This document shows positions 25,152-37,373 of a DNA stretch of 64,000 nt, in pieces. The notes below the pieces were generated by a model, which saw nothing but the letters and a program-made list of their open reading frames with translations, was not told the DNA's origin and did no database searches. Numbering within the stretch: the stretch's first letter is position 1; each line of letters begins with the position of its first letter. Origin of the DNA: Pseudoalteromonas rubra (GTDB lineage Bacteria; Pseudomonadota; Gammaproteobacteria; Enterobacterales; Alteromonadaceae); contig NZ_CP045429.1 of the NCBI RefSeq assembly GCF_005886805.2, positions 3,752,501 through 3,816,500 of the forward strand, read 5' to 3'. Both the position numbers and the translations under genes were made by a program.

Positions 25152-27008
25152 ATGTCAGCTATTTATATTGCCGGGATTGCATTATTTTCTGTTTTAGCCC
25201 AATGGCTTGCCTGGATTTGCCGGGTACCGGCTATTTTGTTTTTACTGCTTACGGGTCTGTTGCTTGGCCCTATTTCTGGTCAGCTACAACCGGATCAACT
25301 GCTTGGCGATCTGCTGTTTCCTGTCGTCTCCCTGTCTGTTGCCATTATCTTATTTGAGGGGGCGTTGACGTTACACTTTCATGAGCTTAAAGGGATAGGG
25401 AAAGTCGTCAGAAACTTATGCTCCATAGGTATGCTCACCACATTTACTATTCTCACCGCCAGCGCTATTTGGCTGTTAGAACTGGACTGGCGAGTGGCAG
25501 CGGTATTGGGCGCAGTACTGGTGGTTACAGGCCCCACTGTGATAGCCCCCATGCTCAATGCCATGCGGCCACAAAAAGACATTGATCGGATCCTGCGCTG
25601 GGAAGGGATTGTCATTGACCCCATAGGTGCACTCTTTGCCGTCTTGGTATTTGAAGCCGTCAATCAGGTGGGTGAGGCCGCCGTATTTAGTCATACCATG
25701 CTGGCATTGTTTTCAACGCTGGGTGTAGGCACCTCAGTGGGCATTGTCGCAGGCTGGCTCACGACGACTATCATTCGGCGCGAGTGGCTCCCCTATGAGC
25801 TGCATAAGTTTGGTATCCTGGCATTGGTGCTGTTCAGCTTTACTCTGGCGAACCATCTGAGCCACGAATCTGGCCTGCTAGCCGTAACCATTTTTGGCAT
25901 CTGGCTTGCCAATCAGGACGACCTGGAAATTGATTCGGTACTTGAGTTCAAAGAAGATTTATCTATGATCCTGATCTCCAGTCTGTTCATTCTGCTCGCT
26001 GCACGACTGCAACTGGAAGACCTCATGCTACTGGATAGCGACGTGTTCATCTTTCTGGCCATTGTGTTGTTTGTGGCCCGGCCCCTGAGTATCGCAGTAT
26101 CCACTTTTGGTAGTGATCTACCACTGCGCTCCCGGCTGATACTTGCCTGGATCGCGCCGCGCGGCATAGTGGCAGCGGCAGTCGGCTCCGTATTCGCATT
26201 GAGTATGATGCAATCAGGTTATCCCGACGCCAACAAAATGGTGCCGCTGATCTTTATGGTGATCATCGTCACCGTCATCTTACAAAGCCTGACAGCAACC
26301 CCCCTGGCACGCCTGCTCAAAGTTCGCCAGCCCGCGCCCAACACCTTATTACTCATAGGGGCGAACCATGTATCACGCGCCATCGCCAAAGGACTCACAG
26401 AACAAAATGTCGATGTTTACCTGTCTGATCCAGCGTGGGAAAACTGTAAAATGGCACGGATGGACGGACTGCCCTGTTACTATGGTAACCCGCAATCCGA
26501 GCACGCGGAGCGTTACCTGCCCCTGACCAGCCTGAAATCAGTCATGGCACTGTCTCCCAACCGTCATCATAATGCGCTTGGTGTGCAGTATTTTTCGCAT
26601 CTGCTGGGCGAACAGAATGTCTTTTCTCTCAAATCCTCAACCAACCATGCCAAAGCAAATAAAGACAGTGCCACTTTCTTATCTCGTCAGTTGCTGTTTG
26701 GCGATGAAGGTAACTATGCCAAACTAAGCAGCATGATGGCCAAGGGTGGCAAAGTTAGCGCAACCAGGCTGTCAGAGGAGTTCACCTGGTCGCAATATCA
26801 GGAAGTAAATAAAGAAGCCATTCCACTGTTTATCATTGGAGAAGCCGGTAAAAACGATGATGGTTTGCCCGTGCGCCCATTTACGCCGGATATGAAAAAT
26901 GCGCCAAGCAGCGGGGAGCGCGTACTGGCACTGCAACCTCCCAAGCTGTCGGTACTCAGAGATCCGGCGCAAAAAGAAGCGCCTATAGGAGAAAAGCTCG
27001 GCGACTAA
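25152..27008 (+). CDS. CPA-type Na+(K+)/H+ antiporter with C-terminal nucleotide-binding domain
   Basis: 618 residues. The first 390 or so form a 12-helix Na/H exchanger domain with the conserved PTVIAPML and a paired acidic site (RWEGIVIDPIGALFAV). A cytoplasmic RCK/TrkA-N-like domain begins TLLLIGANHVSRAIAKGL (about residue 400) and is followed by a less conserved tail. Such proteins exchange Na+ or K+ for protons to control pH and salt, which fits a marine cell. GGGAG lies at ribosome-site distance from ATG 25152, so I prefer it over the GTG at 25140. It is a lone gene divergent from proBA. Confidence 0.88.
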   Translation: MSAIYIAGIALFSVLAQWLAWICRVPAILFLLLTGLLLGPISGQLQPDQLLGDLLFPVVSLSVAIILFEGALTLHFHELKGIGKVVRNLCSIGMLTTFTILTASAIWLLELDWRVAAVLGAVLVVTGPTVIAPMLNAMRPQKDIDRILRWEGIVIDPIGALFAVLVFEAVNQVGEAAVFSHTMLALFSTLGVGTSVGIVAGWLTTTIIRREWLPYELHKFGILALVLFSFTLANHLSHESGLLAVTIFGIWLANQDDLEIDSVLEFKEDLSMILISSLFILLAARLQLEDLMLLDSDVFIFLAIVLFVARPLSIAVSTFGSDLPLRSRLILAWIAPRGIVAAAVGSVFALSMMQSGYPDANKMVPLIFMVIIVTVILQSLTATPLARLLKVRQPAPNTLLLIGANHVSRAIAKGLTEQNVDVYLSDPAWENCKMARMDGLPCYYGNPQSEHAERYLPLTSLKSVMALSPNRHHNALGVQYFSHLLGEQNVFSLKSSTNHAKANKDSATFLSRQLLFGDEGNYAKLSSMMAKGGKVSATRLSEEFTWSQYQEVNKEAIPLFIIGEAGKNDDGLPVRPFTPDMKNAPSSGERVLALQPPKLSVLRDPAQKEAPIGEKLGD

Positions 27009-27020
27009 AGCGCTTTAGCT

Positions 27021-27653
27021 TTACATAGGTAGCCGGGCACGCTTTACGACGCTGTCCGGCATTTTCTGCGCCAGCAATGCGAGCGCGGTTTCGATGCGCT
27101 TATGCAACTTTTTATCAGCAACGGCCGCATGGAATAGCCAGCGATAGGCATCCTCATAATCCCGGGGGCTGCCATAGCCTTTATTAAACAGGTCGACCAG
27201 ACGTAATTGAGCTTTTAAATTACCCAACACGGAAGCCTCACGCAAATAAGTGATCGCCATACGCTTATCCATCTGCACCAGTTTACCCAGGTCATAATAG
27301 CGACCAAGTTGTTCCAGCGCCGGCGCTAACCCCTGCTCAGCAGCCTTACGCATATAATATAAGCCAAGTTCCACATTGCGCTCTACACATACCGCGTAGG
27401 CCAGCATATCGCCATACAGAAACTGATAGGAGGGCAGCGCCATTATTTCGGCGCGGGCTTCAATATCCTGAACCAGCTGACATTCGTCGTCTTTCACGCG
27501 CTTCAGATGCGCATTACGGCTGATCAATTCCAGTAACTCTGCCTGACTGTATAAGGGGACAGCCTCTATCGCCTCTTCACTTTGAGAGTAAGGGCTAAAA
27601 AGTAAGCAAGTGCTTACAATTAGCGCAGATATCATACTTAGATGCTTGTTCAT
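27021..27653 (-). CDS. motX: Sodium-driven polar flagellar motor protein MotX
   Basis: About 210 residues with a Sec signal peptide (MNKHLSMISALIVSTCLL). The mature part has EAVPLYSQAELLELI, KRVKDDECQLVQDIEARA, YGDMLAYAVCV and Sel1/TPR-like repeats (GLYYMRKAAEQGLAPALEQLGRYY and following), all typical of MotX. MotX and MotY form the T ring that anchors the Na+-driven PomA/PomB stator around polar flagella. The start 27653 is preferred over 27677 because it begins the signal peptide. It is not among other flagellar genes; a position next to purA is also seen in Vibrio. Confidence 0.9.
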   Translation of the reverse strand: MNKHLSMISALIVSTCLLFSPYSQSEEAIEAVPLYSQAELLELISRNAHLKRVKDDECQLVQDIEARAEIMALPSYQFLYGDMLAYAVCVERNVELGLYYMRKAAEQGLAPALEQLGRYYDLGKLVQMDKRMAITYLREASVLGNLKAQLRLVDLFNKGYGSPRDYEDAYRWLFHAAVADKKLHKRIETALALLAQKMPDSVVKRARLPM

Positions 27654-27745
27654 ATTCGATACGTACCAATGACACACTGAGATTAATTATACAATAAATG
27701 TGCCACAGCGCAGGCTTGGAAGATATGACGCGGTGTTGCAGACAT

Positions 27746-27773
27746 AAAAAAAGCTGCCGTAGCAGCTTTTTTT
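27746..27773 (-). terminator. Terminator after purA
   Basis: Twelve-base stem (seven A then GCTGC / GCAGC then T-run) with a CGTA loop, 12 bases beyond the purA stop and before the motX promoter. Confidence 0.92.
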
Positions 27774-27784
27774 ATTTTCAATGC

Positions 27785-29122
<1,338 letters not shown>

Positions 29123-29279
29123 TTAGGCGCAGATTTTATCAGAAAAGCCCGTTCAAAACACCCCATTACGGCTATTTTTTCCGCACTCGCCGGGATCCTG
29201 ATGAATTTAGACGGTTTTCTTTATCTCATCTGATCAGAGTGATGTCACCAACAACGGGAAATAGAAATCACTAAAATGT

Positions 29280-29307
29280 AAAAAACCCCGCTACTGCGAG
29301 GTTTTTT
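29280..29307 (-). terminator. Terminator after hflC
   Basis: Stem of about twelve bases with one mismatch (A-run, CCCCGC / GCGAGG, T-run) and a 4-base loop, 43 bases beyond the hflC stop. It ends the mutL-hfl transcript before purA. Confidence 0.82.
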
Positions 29308-29350
29308 ATACCACCTGACACCAGGTCAGTGATGTCAACCGAAGATGGGC

Positions 29351-30229
29351 TTATTCACCTTTTTTGTTCTTCATGTAATCAAAGAACTCACTGTCTGGTG
29401 ACAATACCATGACATCACCTTTGCTGGTGAAGGTATTTTTATATGCTTCCAGCGAGCGAACAAATCCGAAGAACTCCGGATCTTTGTTGTAGGCGTCAGC
29501 ATAAATTTTCGCAGCCTGCGCATCACCCTGACCACGTACGGCACGTGCATTACGTTCCGCATCTGCCAGCATAACCGTTACTCGGCGGTCAACTTCAGCA
29601 CGAATGATTTCAGCCTTTTCCTGACCTTCTGAGCGGTGCTCTTTGGCAACAGCTGTACGTTCAGCACGCATCCGCTGGAAAATAGAGTTACTAACTTCAT
29701 TCGGCAGGTTAATTTGCTTCACGCGCACGTCCAGTACTTCAATACCCAGTTCCTGGGCACTTTCAGATGCCTGTACCAGTGCTTCTTCCATCAGCTCACT
29801 ACGCTCACCCGAAACGATTTCCTTAATGGTACGCGAACCGAAGTTGGTTCTCAGACCATTGTTCACTTTCTGCTTCAACAGAGTTTCAGCGTACTGTTTA
29901 TCACCTCTGGCACGCAGATAGTAAGCGGAGAAATCGTTCACACGCCACTTTACGAATGAATCAACGATCAGGTCTTTTTTCTCGCTGGTCACGAACCGGT
30001 CTGGCGCACCATCGAGCGTCTGAATACGTGCATCAATACGACGTACCTGACTGAAGAATGGCACCTTCAGGTGCAGACCCGGCTCATAAACCACAGCGTT
30101 ATCCTGGCTGTCTTTTTGTACTTTACTGAACAGTAAAACAATGGCGCGCTGCCCTTCTGTGACAACAAACACCGATGAGAAAGCCAAAAATGCGGCAATG
30201 ATCAATCCTACGACAGTCATGTTTTTCAT
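29351..30229 (-). CDS. hflC: FtsH protease modulator HflC
   Basis: 292 residues. An N-terminal membrane anchor (MTVVGLIIAAFLAFSSVFVV) is followed by the SPFH/band-7 domain with VTEGQRAIVLLFSKV, EPGLHLKVPF and an Ala/Glu-rich coiled coil ending RGQGDAQAAKIYADAY. With HflK it forms a periplasmic-facing cage around FtsH and limits its attack on membrane proteins. It follows hflK by 5 bases. Confidence 0.97.
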   Translation of the reverse strand: MKNMTVVGLIIAAFLAFSSVFVVTEGQRAIVLLFSKVQKDSQDNAVVYEPGLHLKVPFFSQVRRIDARIQTLDGAPDRFVTSEKKDLIVDSFVKWRVNDFSAYYLRARGDKQYAETLLKQKVNNGLRTNFGSRTIKEIVSGERSELMEEALVQASESAQELGIEVLDVRVKQINLPNEVSNSIFQRMRAERTAVAKEHRSEGQEKAEIIRAEVDRRVTVMLADAERNARAVRGQGDAQAAKIYADAYNKDPEFFGFVRSLEAYKNTFTSKGDVMVLSPDSEFFDYMKNKKGE

Positions 30230-30234
30230 ATCAG

Positions 30235-31398
30235 TTACCTCCCACCATTGTTAAAACGGTCACGTGAAAAACGATCATCACTGCTGTTAACTGTGCTGTT
30301 GCGTGACTGACCTAGTGATTGACGTAGCTGATTGATGTCATTCTGGCTCGGTAAGGTGACCTGAGAGCCCGGCTTACCTTGCTGCATAATTTTATCTAAC
30401 GGCAGATACATCATGTTATTACCGCCTTTTACATCAACCAGTACTTTAGAGCTGTTACCCAGCACTTGTTCCATGGTTTCGATGTACAGACGCTCACGCG
30501 TAACCTGCTTGGCAGCCTGATACTCCGGCAGCAGTTTTTCAAAGCGCTCAACCTCACCCTGTGCTTCCAGTGTGATACGCTCTTTGTAACCTTCAGCCTC
30601 CTGAGTCATACGCGTTACCTGACCACGAGCACGAGGCTCAATTTCTCTTGCATAGGCTTCTGCTTCACGAATGAAACGTTCTTCATCTTCCTGTGCTGCG
30701 ATAGCGTCATCGAACGCATCTTTAACTTCTGCAGGTGGACGTGAGTCTTTAAAGTTCACATCGGTAACGATAATGCCCAGATTATAAGGTTCGATGATTT
30801 TGGTTAGCTCATCCCAGGTGCGCTGACGCACTAACTCACGACCTGTGGTTAAGACCTGGTCCATGCGAGAGTGACCGACAACATAACGCAATGCACTATC
30901 AAGTGCTTGCTGCAAGCTGTGATCAGCATCGGTTACGCTGAAGCGATACAAAGTCGGATCAACCACTCGATACTGTACTTCAAACTCGACACTTACCACG
31001 TTTTCGTCTTCGGTCAGCATAAAGCCGGATGCTGACAGTGAGCGAACCGCTTCAATATCAATGGGGATAACACGCTCAATGAAAGTCATTTTCCAGCGCA
31101 GGCCCGGCTCGGCGATACGGTTAAATTCACCGAATTGCAGCACGATGCCACGTTCGGCTTCTTTCACTGTGTAAATACCGCTCAGTGCCCAAACAACAAA
31201 AGCAATCAGCAGCACAAATACCGTACCGGCACCGCCGATACCACCGCCTTTGCCTGGCTTACCGCCAAACATACCGCCAAACTTGTTGTTGAATTTGCGG
31301 AATACCTCGTCTAAGTCAGGTGGCCCCTGATCACGACCGCCGCGGTTCTTCCACGGGTCGTTATCATTGCCATTATTACCCGGTTCGTTCCAGGCCAT
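30235..31398 (-). CDS. hflK: FtsH protease modulator HflK
   Basis: 387 residues. A Gly/Asn-rich cytoplasmic N-terminus (NEPGNNGNDNDPWK) precedes one membrane helix (about residues 60-80), then the SPFH domain with EAERGIVLQFGEF and EPGLRWKMTF and a long helical segment (REAEAYAREIEPRARGQ). It is the partner of HflC. The gene begins the hflKC pair, 91 bases after hflX. Confidence 0.97.
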   Translation of the reverse strand: MAWNEPGNNGNDNDPWKNRGGRDQGPPDLDEVFRKFNNKFGGMFGGKPGKGGGIGGAGTVFVLLIAFVVWALSGIYTVKEAERGIVLQFGEFNRIAEPGLRWKMTFIERVIPIDIEAVRSLSASGFMLTEDENVVSVEFEVQYRVVDPTLYRFSVTDADHSLQQALDSALRYVVGHSRMDQVLTTGRELVRQRTWDELTKIIEPYNLGIIVTDVNFKDSRPPAEVKDAFDDAIAAQEDEERFIREAEAYAREIEPRARGQVTRMTQEAEGYKERITLEAQGEVERFEKLLPEYQAAKQVTRERLYIETMEQVLGNSSKVLVDVKGGNNMMYLPLDKIMQQGKPGSQVTLPSQNDINQLRQSLGQSRNSTVNSSDDRFSRDRFNNGGR

Positions 31399-31489
31399 AG
31401 CTATACTCCATTGTTATAAAATGAATTAATCTAAATCTAACAAAAAACACAGAGATCTAATAGAGAAATGCGTGCGATATGCGGCTTTT

Positions 31490-32779
31490 TCAATCCCCAA
31501 CCACAAATTGCTCTATTTCTTGCCCCTGCTCTTTCTTTAACCTTTCCCAGTCAGCCTGCGGCAGTCTGATATCCAACAGCCAATTTCCGGCCTCATCATA
31601 AGACTCGCCATTGACCGCATTGAGGTTGAACAAAGCGCCACGTAACTTGCCAAATGCCGGCGGTACAATGAGCTTATGAGCAAAAATCTTCTTCGCCAAC
31701 AACTCTGAAATTGCCTGTTCAAGCAACTCACTGCCTTCACCAGTGTGGGCCGATAACCAAACGCGCACCGGAACACCTTGCTCATCTCTGTCTATTTTAG
31801 GGTTGATCTCGTCAACCAGATCAATTTTGTTGTAAACCAACAGTTGAGGAATTTCATCGGCGTCAATTTCTTTGAGGACCGATTGTACCTCTTCTATATT
31901 TTCTTTTCTTCTCTGATCTGCCACATCCACAACATGCAGCTGCAAATCTGCTTCTCGTGTTTCTGTCAGAGTAGCTTTAAATGCGGCAACCAGGTCGTGA
32001 GGTAAATGACGTATAAATCCAACTGTATCGGCAAAGATCACCGGCCCAACATCCGCTATCTCTAGCTTTCTTAGTGTTGGATCCAAAGTCGCAAAGAGCT
32101 GATCAGCCGCATACACATCTGCATGTGTCACATGGTTAAATAAGGTCGACTTTCCCGCGTTGGTATAGCCAACCAGCGACACCGTCGGAATTTCATTACG
32201 ACTGCGGGCACGACGCCCTTGCTCGCGCACTGTTGCTACCTTTTCGAGTCGTTTACGGATACTTTTAATCCGCTCTCTGAGTAACCGTCGGTCAGTTTCC
32301 AGCTGAGTTTCACCCGGCCCACGCAAGCCTATCCCGCCTTTTTGTCTTTCAAGGTGAGTCCAGCCGCGGATCAGGCGAGTTGAAATATGCCGTAGCTGCG
32401 CCAATTCAACCTGCAATTTACCTTCGTGGGTACGTGCACGTTGAGCAAAAATATCTAAAATTAAGGTCGTTCTATCTAATACACGACAACGGCAGACACG
32501 CTCTAAGTTGCGCTCTTGAGAGGGACTGAGTTGATGATTAAAGATGATGACATCTGCATTGTGAGTTCTGACAATCTCAGCGATTTCTTCTGCTTTCCCC
32601 GTCCCGACAAATAATTTCGGGTGAGGCGCCTGACGGCTGCCTTGCACAACCGTCAAACAACTAACACCAGCAGAAGACACTAGCATTTCCAGCTCGCGAA
32701 GATCTTCTCGATCTCCTTCATTCGGAAACTCTATATGTACTAAGACTGCCTGTTCGCCGGCTTCATAACGGTCAAACAA
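31490..32779 (-). CDS. hflX: Ribosome-associated GTPase HflX
   Basis: 429 residues. The N-terminal HflX domain has HPKLFVGTGKAEEIAEIV and NHQLSPSQERNLE, followed by the conserved RRLLRERI linker and a G domain: G1 VGYTNAGKSTLFN, G3 FADTVGFIRHLP, G4 YNKIDLV. It binds the E site of stalled or heat-damaged 70S ribosomes and splits them. It follows hfq by 31 bases, as in E. coli. Confidence 0.97.
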   Translation of the reverse strand: MFDRYEAGEQAVLVHIEFPNEGDREDLRELEMLVSSAGVSCLTVVQGSRQAPHPKLFVGTGKAEEIAEIVRTHNADVIIFNHQLSPSQERNLERVCRCRVLDRTTLILDIFAQRARTHEGKLQVELAQLRHISTRLIRGWTHLERQKGGIGLRGPGETQLETDRRLLRERIKSIRKRLEKVATVREQGRRARSRNEIPTVSLVGYTNAGKSTLFNHVTHADVYAADQLFATLDPTLRKLEIADVGPVIFADTVGFIRHLPHDLVAAFKATLTETREADLQLHVVDVADQRRKENIEEVQSVLKEIDADEIPQLLVYNKIDLVDEINPKIDRDEQGVPVRVWLSAHTGEGSELLEQAISELLAKKIFAHKLIVPPAFGKLRGALFNLNAVNGESYDEAGNWLLDIRLPQADWERLKKEQGQEIEQFVVGD

Positions 32780-32810
32780 GCATTACGCTCCTACTATCGA
32801 CTAAAAACGA

Positions 32811-33074
32811 TTAAAAGTTACCATCTTCGCCATGATCTGCACTGTCATTACCTTGAGTGTTCTGGAAATTTACAGCACGAGCAGGCACCACAGTGGAAAT
32901 GGCATGTTTGTAAACCATTTGATTTACAGTGTTTTCAAGCAAGATGACGAACTGATCAAAGGACTGGATCTTGCCTTGTAATTTGATACCGTTAACTAAA
33001 AAGATGGAAACGGGAATGCGCTCACGACGTAAGACATTCAAAAATGGGTCTTGTAACGATTGGCCTTTTGCCAT
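32811..33074 (-). CDS. hfq: RNA chaperone Hfq
   Basis: 87 residues from [13 protein letters not shown]; an upstream extension to 33146 is unlikely. The Sm1 motif ([25 protein letters not shown]) and the Sm2 YKHAIS segment are intact. The C-terminal tail is short, about 20 residues with acidic [10 protein letters not shown]. The hexamer pairs small RNAs with target mRNAs. It lies between miaA and hflX. Confidence 0.98.
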   Translation of the reverse strand: MAKGQSLQDPFLNVLRRERIPVSIFLVNGIKLQGKIQSFDQFVILLENTVNQMVYKHAISTVVPARAVNFQNTQGNDSADHGEDGNF

Positions 33075-33152
33075 GTTCTTATCCTTCGTTCTAGGTGTTA
33101 TTATGTTGAGATAGTTGAAGTAATCTGAATAAAAAGATTGCCCCAACCTCTA

Positions 33153-34070
33153 TTAGCTTAGCGAACTTAATACACGTTGCAAGTTTTCTTGCCCGTCGGT
33201 TTCAAGCCAGGTGACATCTGGCCAACTACGTAACCAGGTTAATTGGCGCTTCGCTAACTGCCTGGTTGCTGCGATCCCTTTGAAGAGCATTTCTTCATAA
33301 TCGCACTCACCAGCCAAATGCTCCCACATCTGCCGATACCCCACACAACGAATGGAAGGCAAATCTGGATGCAAATCATCTCGCTGATATAAGGCCAAAA
33401 CTTCGTTTTTAAAGCCCTGATCCAGCATTATTTTAAATCTTTTTTCTATCCTTTCGTGCAGTATCTTACGATCCTTCGGAGCAATTGCAAACTGGTGAAA
33501 CTGATAAGGCAAAGGCGCTTGTTTGGCTTTTTGCAATTCCGTCATCGTTTTGCCTGTCAGACGATAGACTTCCAGCGCTCTATTAATCCGCTGTGAGTCG
33601 TTTTCACTGATTTTGCTCGCCGCTTGTGGGTCTATCTCCGTCAGCTGCGCGTGTAAAGCAGGCCAGCCCTGTGCGTTTGCCTCTTTTTCCAGTGTTTCGC
33701 GCACTTTTGGACAGGCTTCCGGTAAGGGTGACAACCCCTCGATCAGCCCTTTAAAGTACATCATAGTACCACCAACCAACACAGGCACTTTACCTTGCTG
33801 GTGCAAACGATCGATACAGGCAATGGCATCACGTCGAAAATCTGCAACAGAATAACTCTCAGCCGGATCCAGTATATCAATCAGGTGATGCGGCGCCATG
33901 GCCTGCTCAGCAGCATCAGGCTTCGCAGTACCTATGTCCATACCTTTATAGACCAGTGCAGAGTCCACACTGATAATCTCACTGTTTAATTGTTGACAGA
34001 GCTCAATGGCCAACGCGGTTTTACCGGCGGCGGTTGGCCCCATCAAGGTAATAACGGGTTTTGCTTGCAC
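33153..34070 (-). CDS. miaA: tRNA dimethylallyltransferase MiaA
   Basis: 305 residues. P-loop [16 protein letters not shown] at the N-terminus, [33 protein letters not shown] and [15 protein letters not shown] are the family motifs. It adds an isopentenyl group to A37 of tRNAs that read UNN codons, the precursor of ms2i6A. It lies 60 bases after mutL and 78 before hfq. Confidence 0.98.
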   Translation of the reverse strand: MQAKPVITLMGPTAAGKTALAIELCQQLNSEIISVDSALVYKGMDIGTAKPDAAEQAMAPHHLIDILDPAESYSVADFRRDAIACIDRLHQQGKVPVLVGGTMMYFKGLIEGLSPLPEACPKVRETLEKEANAQGWPALHAQLTEIDPQAASKISENDSQRINRALEVYRLTGKTMTELQKAKQAPLPYQFHQFAIAPKDRKILHERIEKRFKIMLDQGFKNEVLALYQRDDLHPDLPSIRCVGYRQMWEHLAGECDYEEMLFKGIAATRQLAKRQLTWLRSWPDVTWLETDGQENLQRVLSSLS

Positions 34071-34130
34071 GCTGTTTCTCTACTGCTGTTGGTGCTGCAA
34101 CCGTTCAGCGGTTGCAGACAGGACAAGAAC

Positions 34131-36023
34131 TCACCGTTCTTGTTGGGACAAGCTTGATAACTTGCTTTGATCTATTGTAACCGCTTTTGCCTCAATTTGA
34201 GCACAGCTTCTGCCATTTTTTATGATTTTTTCTGCCACTGCCGCAAAGTGTTGCGAATAAAAATATCCTGCGGGGGTGGTTACTTGTAGCCAGTTTAACC
34301 AGGCATCCAGTGTCTGCTCCTTCATTGCGCAAACACTCAGTACCTTTTCAAGGCACTGTGGCACGTCCAGGCTGTATAAACTTAGCGGCAGCTTTTTAAT
34401 CATCACATAACGCTCATGTGCCTGAATAGCAAAGCCCAATAATGTCAGCCAGGATTCCTGCGCTACCACGCTCGTAATTTCCTCCGCACTGAGGTTAACG
34501 CGCACCGGCAACAACAAGGCTTTGCCCTGTAAGGTACCATCTTGCTCAATTTGCGCCTGCCAGGCCTCAATCAGACCATCTCGACAGTGCCCCAGCCTGA
34601 GCTCACCTTCCTGAGTAAAAAGCACGGCTCCTTCAGCCAAGACAAGAAAACGGGTTACTTCTGTGCGCTGTGGTTTTATCTGCTCGTCTACCACAGGTGC
34701 CAGCTGCGGCATATCAGCAACCGTAGCCATCCCCTGATATAGCTCGTTTACATTAACTTGCCGGGACTTAGCAGAGCCTGAACTGTTGCTGCTTTTCGCA
34801 CCACTACGATAACCTGGGTTGGCCGTAAACGCTGCGGAGCCAGCTCCTGAAACAGGAGCCCGAGCGCTATCTTGCACCGATCCATAGTCACTCTGTAACG
34901 GCGAGCGATATGCCTGGTGTTGACGTGTATCCTGTAAAGTAAACTGTTCAGACACCGACGGGCTGAGGGGTTCTTGAGCGTCATTTATAACATTGGTCGC
35001 CAGCTGAGGCTCGGCCACCGGTAAAGGTAATTCCGGGGACTCACTGAGCACCACCTGTTTCACAGCCTGTACGATAAAGTCATGGATCAGCCGGGCCTGA
35101 TGAAAGCGCACTTCATGCTTAGCCGGATGTACATTGACATCAACCTGAGTGGGATCCAACTCCAGATAAATCACAAACCCGGGTGTATCAACGGCCCCAG
35201 CGGTTTCTTCAAACGCTTGTCGAATAGCATGCAAAATGAGCTTATCTCGCATCATGCGGCCATTCACGTAAGTGTACTGAGTTTGATTACTGCTGCCCAC
35301 TGGCAGGACCCAGCCATACAACTTCAGGCCATCATGGCCAGACTCAACAAAACTTGCTTGTTGTGCAAAGATTTTACCGGCAACCTGAGCAACTCGCTCT
35401 ACGCTGTATGGATCAGGCCGGGCACGAAACTGTCTGATCACTTTCTGGTTATGAGTGAGCGTCAAAGCCAGGTCAAAGCGACTCAATGCAATGCGTTTGA
35501 TCAGCTCATCAATATGGCTGAATTCAGTTTTTTCAGTACGCAAAAACTTACGCCTCGCCGGCGTATTAAAGAACAGATCCTTCACTTCAATAGTGGTGCC
35601 ATTGGGGTGTGCTGTTGGTTGGATCTGAACCGTCATATCACGACCCTCGGCAAATGCCTGCCAAGCCGTTTCCTGCTCTGCTGGCTTGGAGCTCAGAGTT
35701 AGCCGCGATACCGAGCTGATTGAAGCGAGGGCTTCACCACGAAACCCCAGTGAAGCAATACACTCCAGGTCGTCCAGAGTTTTCAGCTTACTGGTTGCGT
35801 GACGGGACAACGCCAAAGTCAATTCATCTTTGACGATTCCAGCACCATTATCCCGGATCCGGATCAGTTTATGGCCGCCACGCTCTATGTCTATCTGAAT
35901 GCGTGTCGCACCGGCATCAATGCTGTTTTCAACCAGCTCTTTGACCACTGACGCGGGACGCTCAACCACCTCACCCGCAGCTATCTGGTTGGCCAGCCTG
36001 GCTGGTAAAATTTCAATGCTCAC
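34131..36023 (-). CDS. mutL: DNA mismatch repair protein MutL
   Basis: 630 residues. The GHKL ATPase motifs are present: [26 protein letters not shown] and [12 protein letters not shown]; the second domain ends near residue 330. A low-complexity linker rich in Ser, Gln and Pro follows, then the C-terminal dimerisation domain. I do not see the DQHAxxE endonuclease motif, consistent with MutH-dependent repair in gammaproteobacteria. It starts 3 bases after the amiB stop. Confidence 0.97.
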   Translation of the reverse strand: MSIEILPARLANQIAAGEVVERPASVVKELVENSIDAGATRIQIDIERGGHKLIRIRDNGAGIVKDELTLALSRHATSKLKTLDDLECIASLGFRGEALASISSVSRLTLSSKPAEQETAWQAFAEGRDMTVQIQPTAHPNGTTIEVKDLFFNTPARRKFLRTEKTEFSHIDELIKRIALSRFDLALTLTHNQKVIRQFRARPDPYSVERVAQVAGKIFAQQASFVESGHDGLKLYGWVLPVGSSNQTQYTYVNGRMMRDKLILHAIRQAFEETAGAVDTPGFVIYLELDPTQVDVNVHPAKHEVRFHQARLIHDFIVQAVKQVVLSESPELPLPVAEPQLATNVINDAQEPLSPSVSEQFTLQDTRQHQAYRSPLQSDYGSVQDSARAPVSGAGSAAFTANPGYRSGAKSSNSSGSAKSRQVNVNELYQGMATVADMPQLAPVVDEQIKPQRTEVTRFLVLAEGAVLFTQEGELRLGHCRDGLIEAWQAQIEQDGTLQGKALLLPVRVNLSAEEITSVVAQESWLTLLGFAIQAHERYVMIKKLPLSLYSLDVPQCLEKVLSVCAMKEQTLDAWLNWLQVTTPAGYFYSQHFAAVAEKIIKNGRSCAQIEAKAVTIDQSKLSSLSQQER

Positions 36024-36026
36024 AGT

Positions 36027-37373
36027 TTACGCCTTCGGAATGGTCAGTACCTGACCTATATACAAGGTATTCTTAGTCAAGCGATTTGCCTTTTTAAGCG
36101 CTGACACCGTTGTGCCATAACGCGCGGCCAGCACACTCAGTGATTCTCCCCGTTGTACCTTATGGCGCAGCGGCTTATTGTTTTTCAGGCTCGCAAACAA
36201 GGTGTTGTCCGGCGGATTTTGCTGATAGTAACGCTTAATTGACTTAAATATCGCGTTTGCAAGGCGTTGCTGGTGATAGCTGGTTTTGAGCTGCTTTTCT
36301 TCCTGTGGGTTGGAAATAAATCCGGTTTCGACCAAAATTGAGGGTATATCCGGTGACTTCAGCACCCCAAAATTTGCCGCCTGAGGGCGTTTTTTATGTA
36401 ACTTAGTAACCTTCTTCAGCTCACCAACGACCTCTTCGGCCACCTTAAAACCGGTTTTCATCGAATGATCCATCGACATATCTAGCAGTGCTTTCGCCAG
36501 GTACTTTTCGTTGGCAGTGTCTTTAATCACATCCGCAGCTCCCCCTAACAACTGAGAGTGCTTTTCTTTGTCTTCCAGCCATTTACCCACTTCAGAATTG
36601 GCGCGGCGTAACGATAGGATCCATACCGACGCACCTCTCGGCTCTGGACGCGAAAACGCATCGGCGTGAATAGACACAAAAAAGTCTGCCTGACGCTCTC
36701 TGGCCCGTGCAGTACGTGTGTTCAGCTTAATATAATAATCACCCGTGCGGGTCAGACGCGCCTGCATGCCCGGCTCCTTATCGATCAGGCGAGCAAGTCG
36801 TTTGGCAATTGGCAATGTAACGTTTTTTTCATAGGTGCCAGCAGGTCCAATGGAACCGGGGTCTTCCCCACCATGCCCGGCATCAATGGCTATAATGATA
36901 TCTCTGTCTTTCGCCAGCTCGCGCTTCTTACTTTGCGTGGATTTACTGGCATAAAGGCTCTTTTGCTGACCATACAGGTCCACCACCAGACGATCTTTAT
37001 ACGGTCCGGTAGGCGCAAGCGCAAAAATGACGGGTTTGGCAGCCCGGCTTAACTCCATCACCACTCGGGTACTGTTGCGACTCTTTGCCTGACTGTAGCG
37101 AAGTTTTTGAACAATCTTGTGTTCTTTAGGCAAGGTAGGCAGTTGCTTGAGCTTACTGGTATTTTCCAGATCGATCACCAGTCGTAGCGGGTTTTTCAGC
37201 ATAAAGTAGCTGTATTCTGGTTTTTCAGACAAATCAAACACAACGCGCGTGCTTTCGGGTGAAGGCCAGACACGCACACCGTTGATTTTGTTTTTTGCCT
37301 GCGCAGCACTGGCGAGTAATAACACGCTCAGCGCAAACAGGGTAAAGCTAATTCTTATTATCGCACTACGCAT
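36027..37373 (-). CDS. amiB: N-acetylmuramoyl-L-alanine amidase AmiB
   Basis: 448 residues. A signal peptide ends SAAQA (about residue 26). An AMIN domain (about 30-130) targets the septum. The zinc amidase domain shows IAIDAGHGGEDPG, TYEKN, VSIHADAF and a late VETGFISN; one LysM domain closes the protein (VQRGESLSVLAARYG). It splits peptidoglycan stem peptides during daughter-cell separation. Its start overlaps tsaE by 8 bases. Confidence 0.96.
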   Translation of the reverse strand: MRSAIIRISFTLFALSVLLLASAAQAKNKINGVRVWPSPESTRVVFDLSEKPEYSYFMLKNPLRLVIDLENTSKLKQLPTLPKEHKIVQKLRYSQAKSRNSTRVVMELSRAAKPVIFALAPTGPYKDRLVVDLYGQQKSLYASKSTQSKKRELAKDRDIIIAIDAGHGGEDPGSIGPAGTYEKNVTLPIAKRLARLIDKEPGMQARLTRTGDYYIKLNTRTARARERQADFFVSIHADAFSRPEPRGASVWILSLRRANSEVGKWLEDKEKHSQLLGGAADVIKDTANEKYLAKALLDMSMDHSMKTGFKVAEEVVGELKKVTKLHKKRPQAANFGVLKSPDIPSILVETGFISNPQEEKQLKTSYHQQRLANAIFKSIKRYYQQNPPDNTLFASLKNNKPLRHKVQRGESLSVLAARYGTTVSALKKANRLTKNTLYIGQVLTIPKA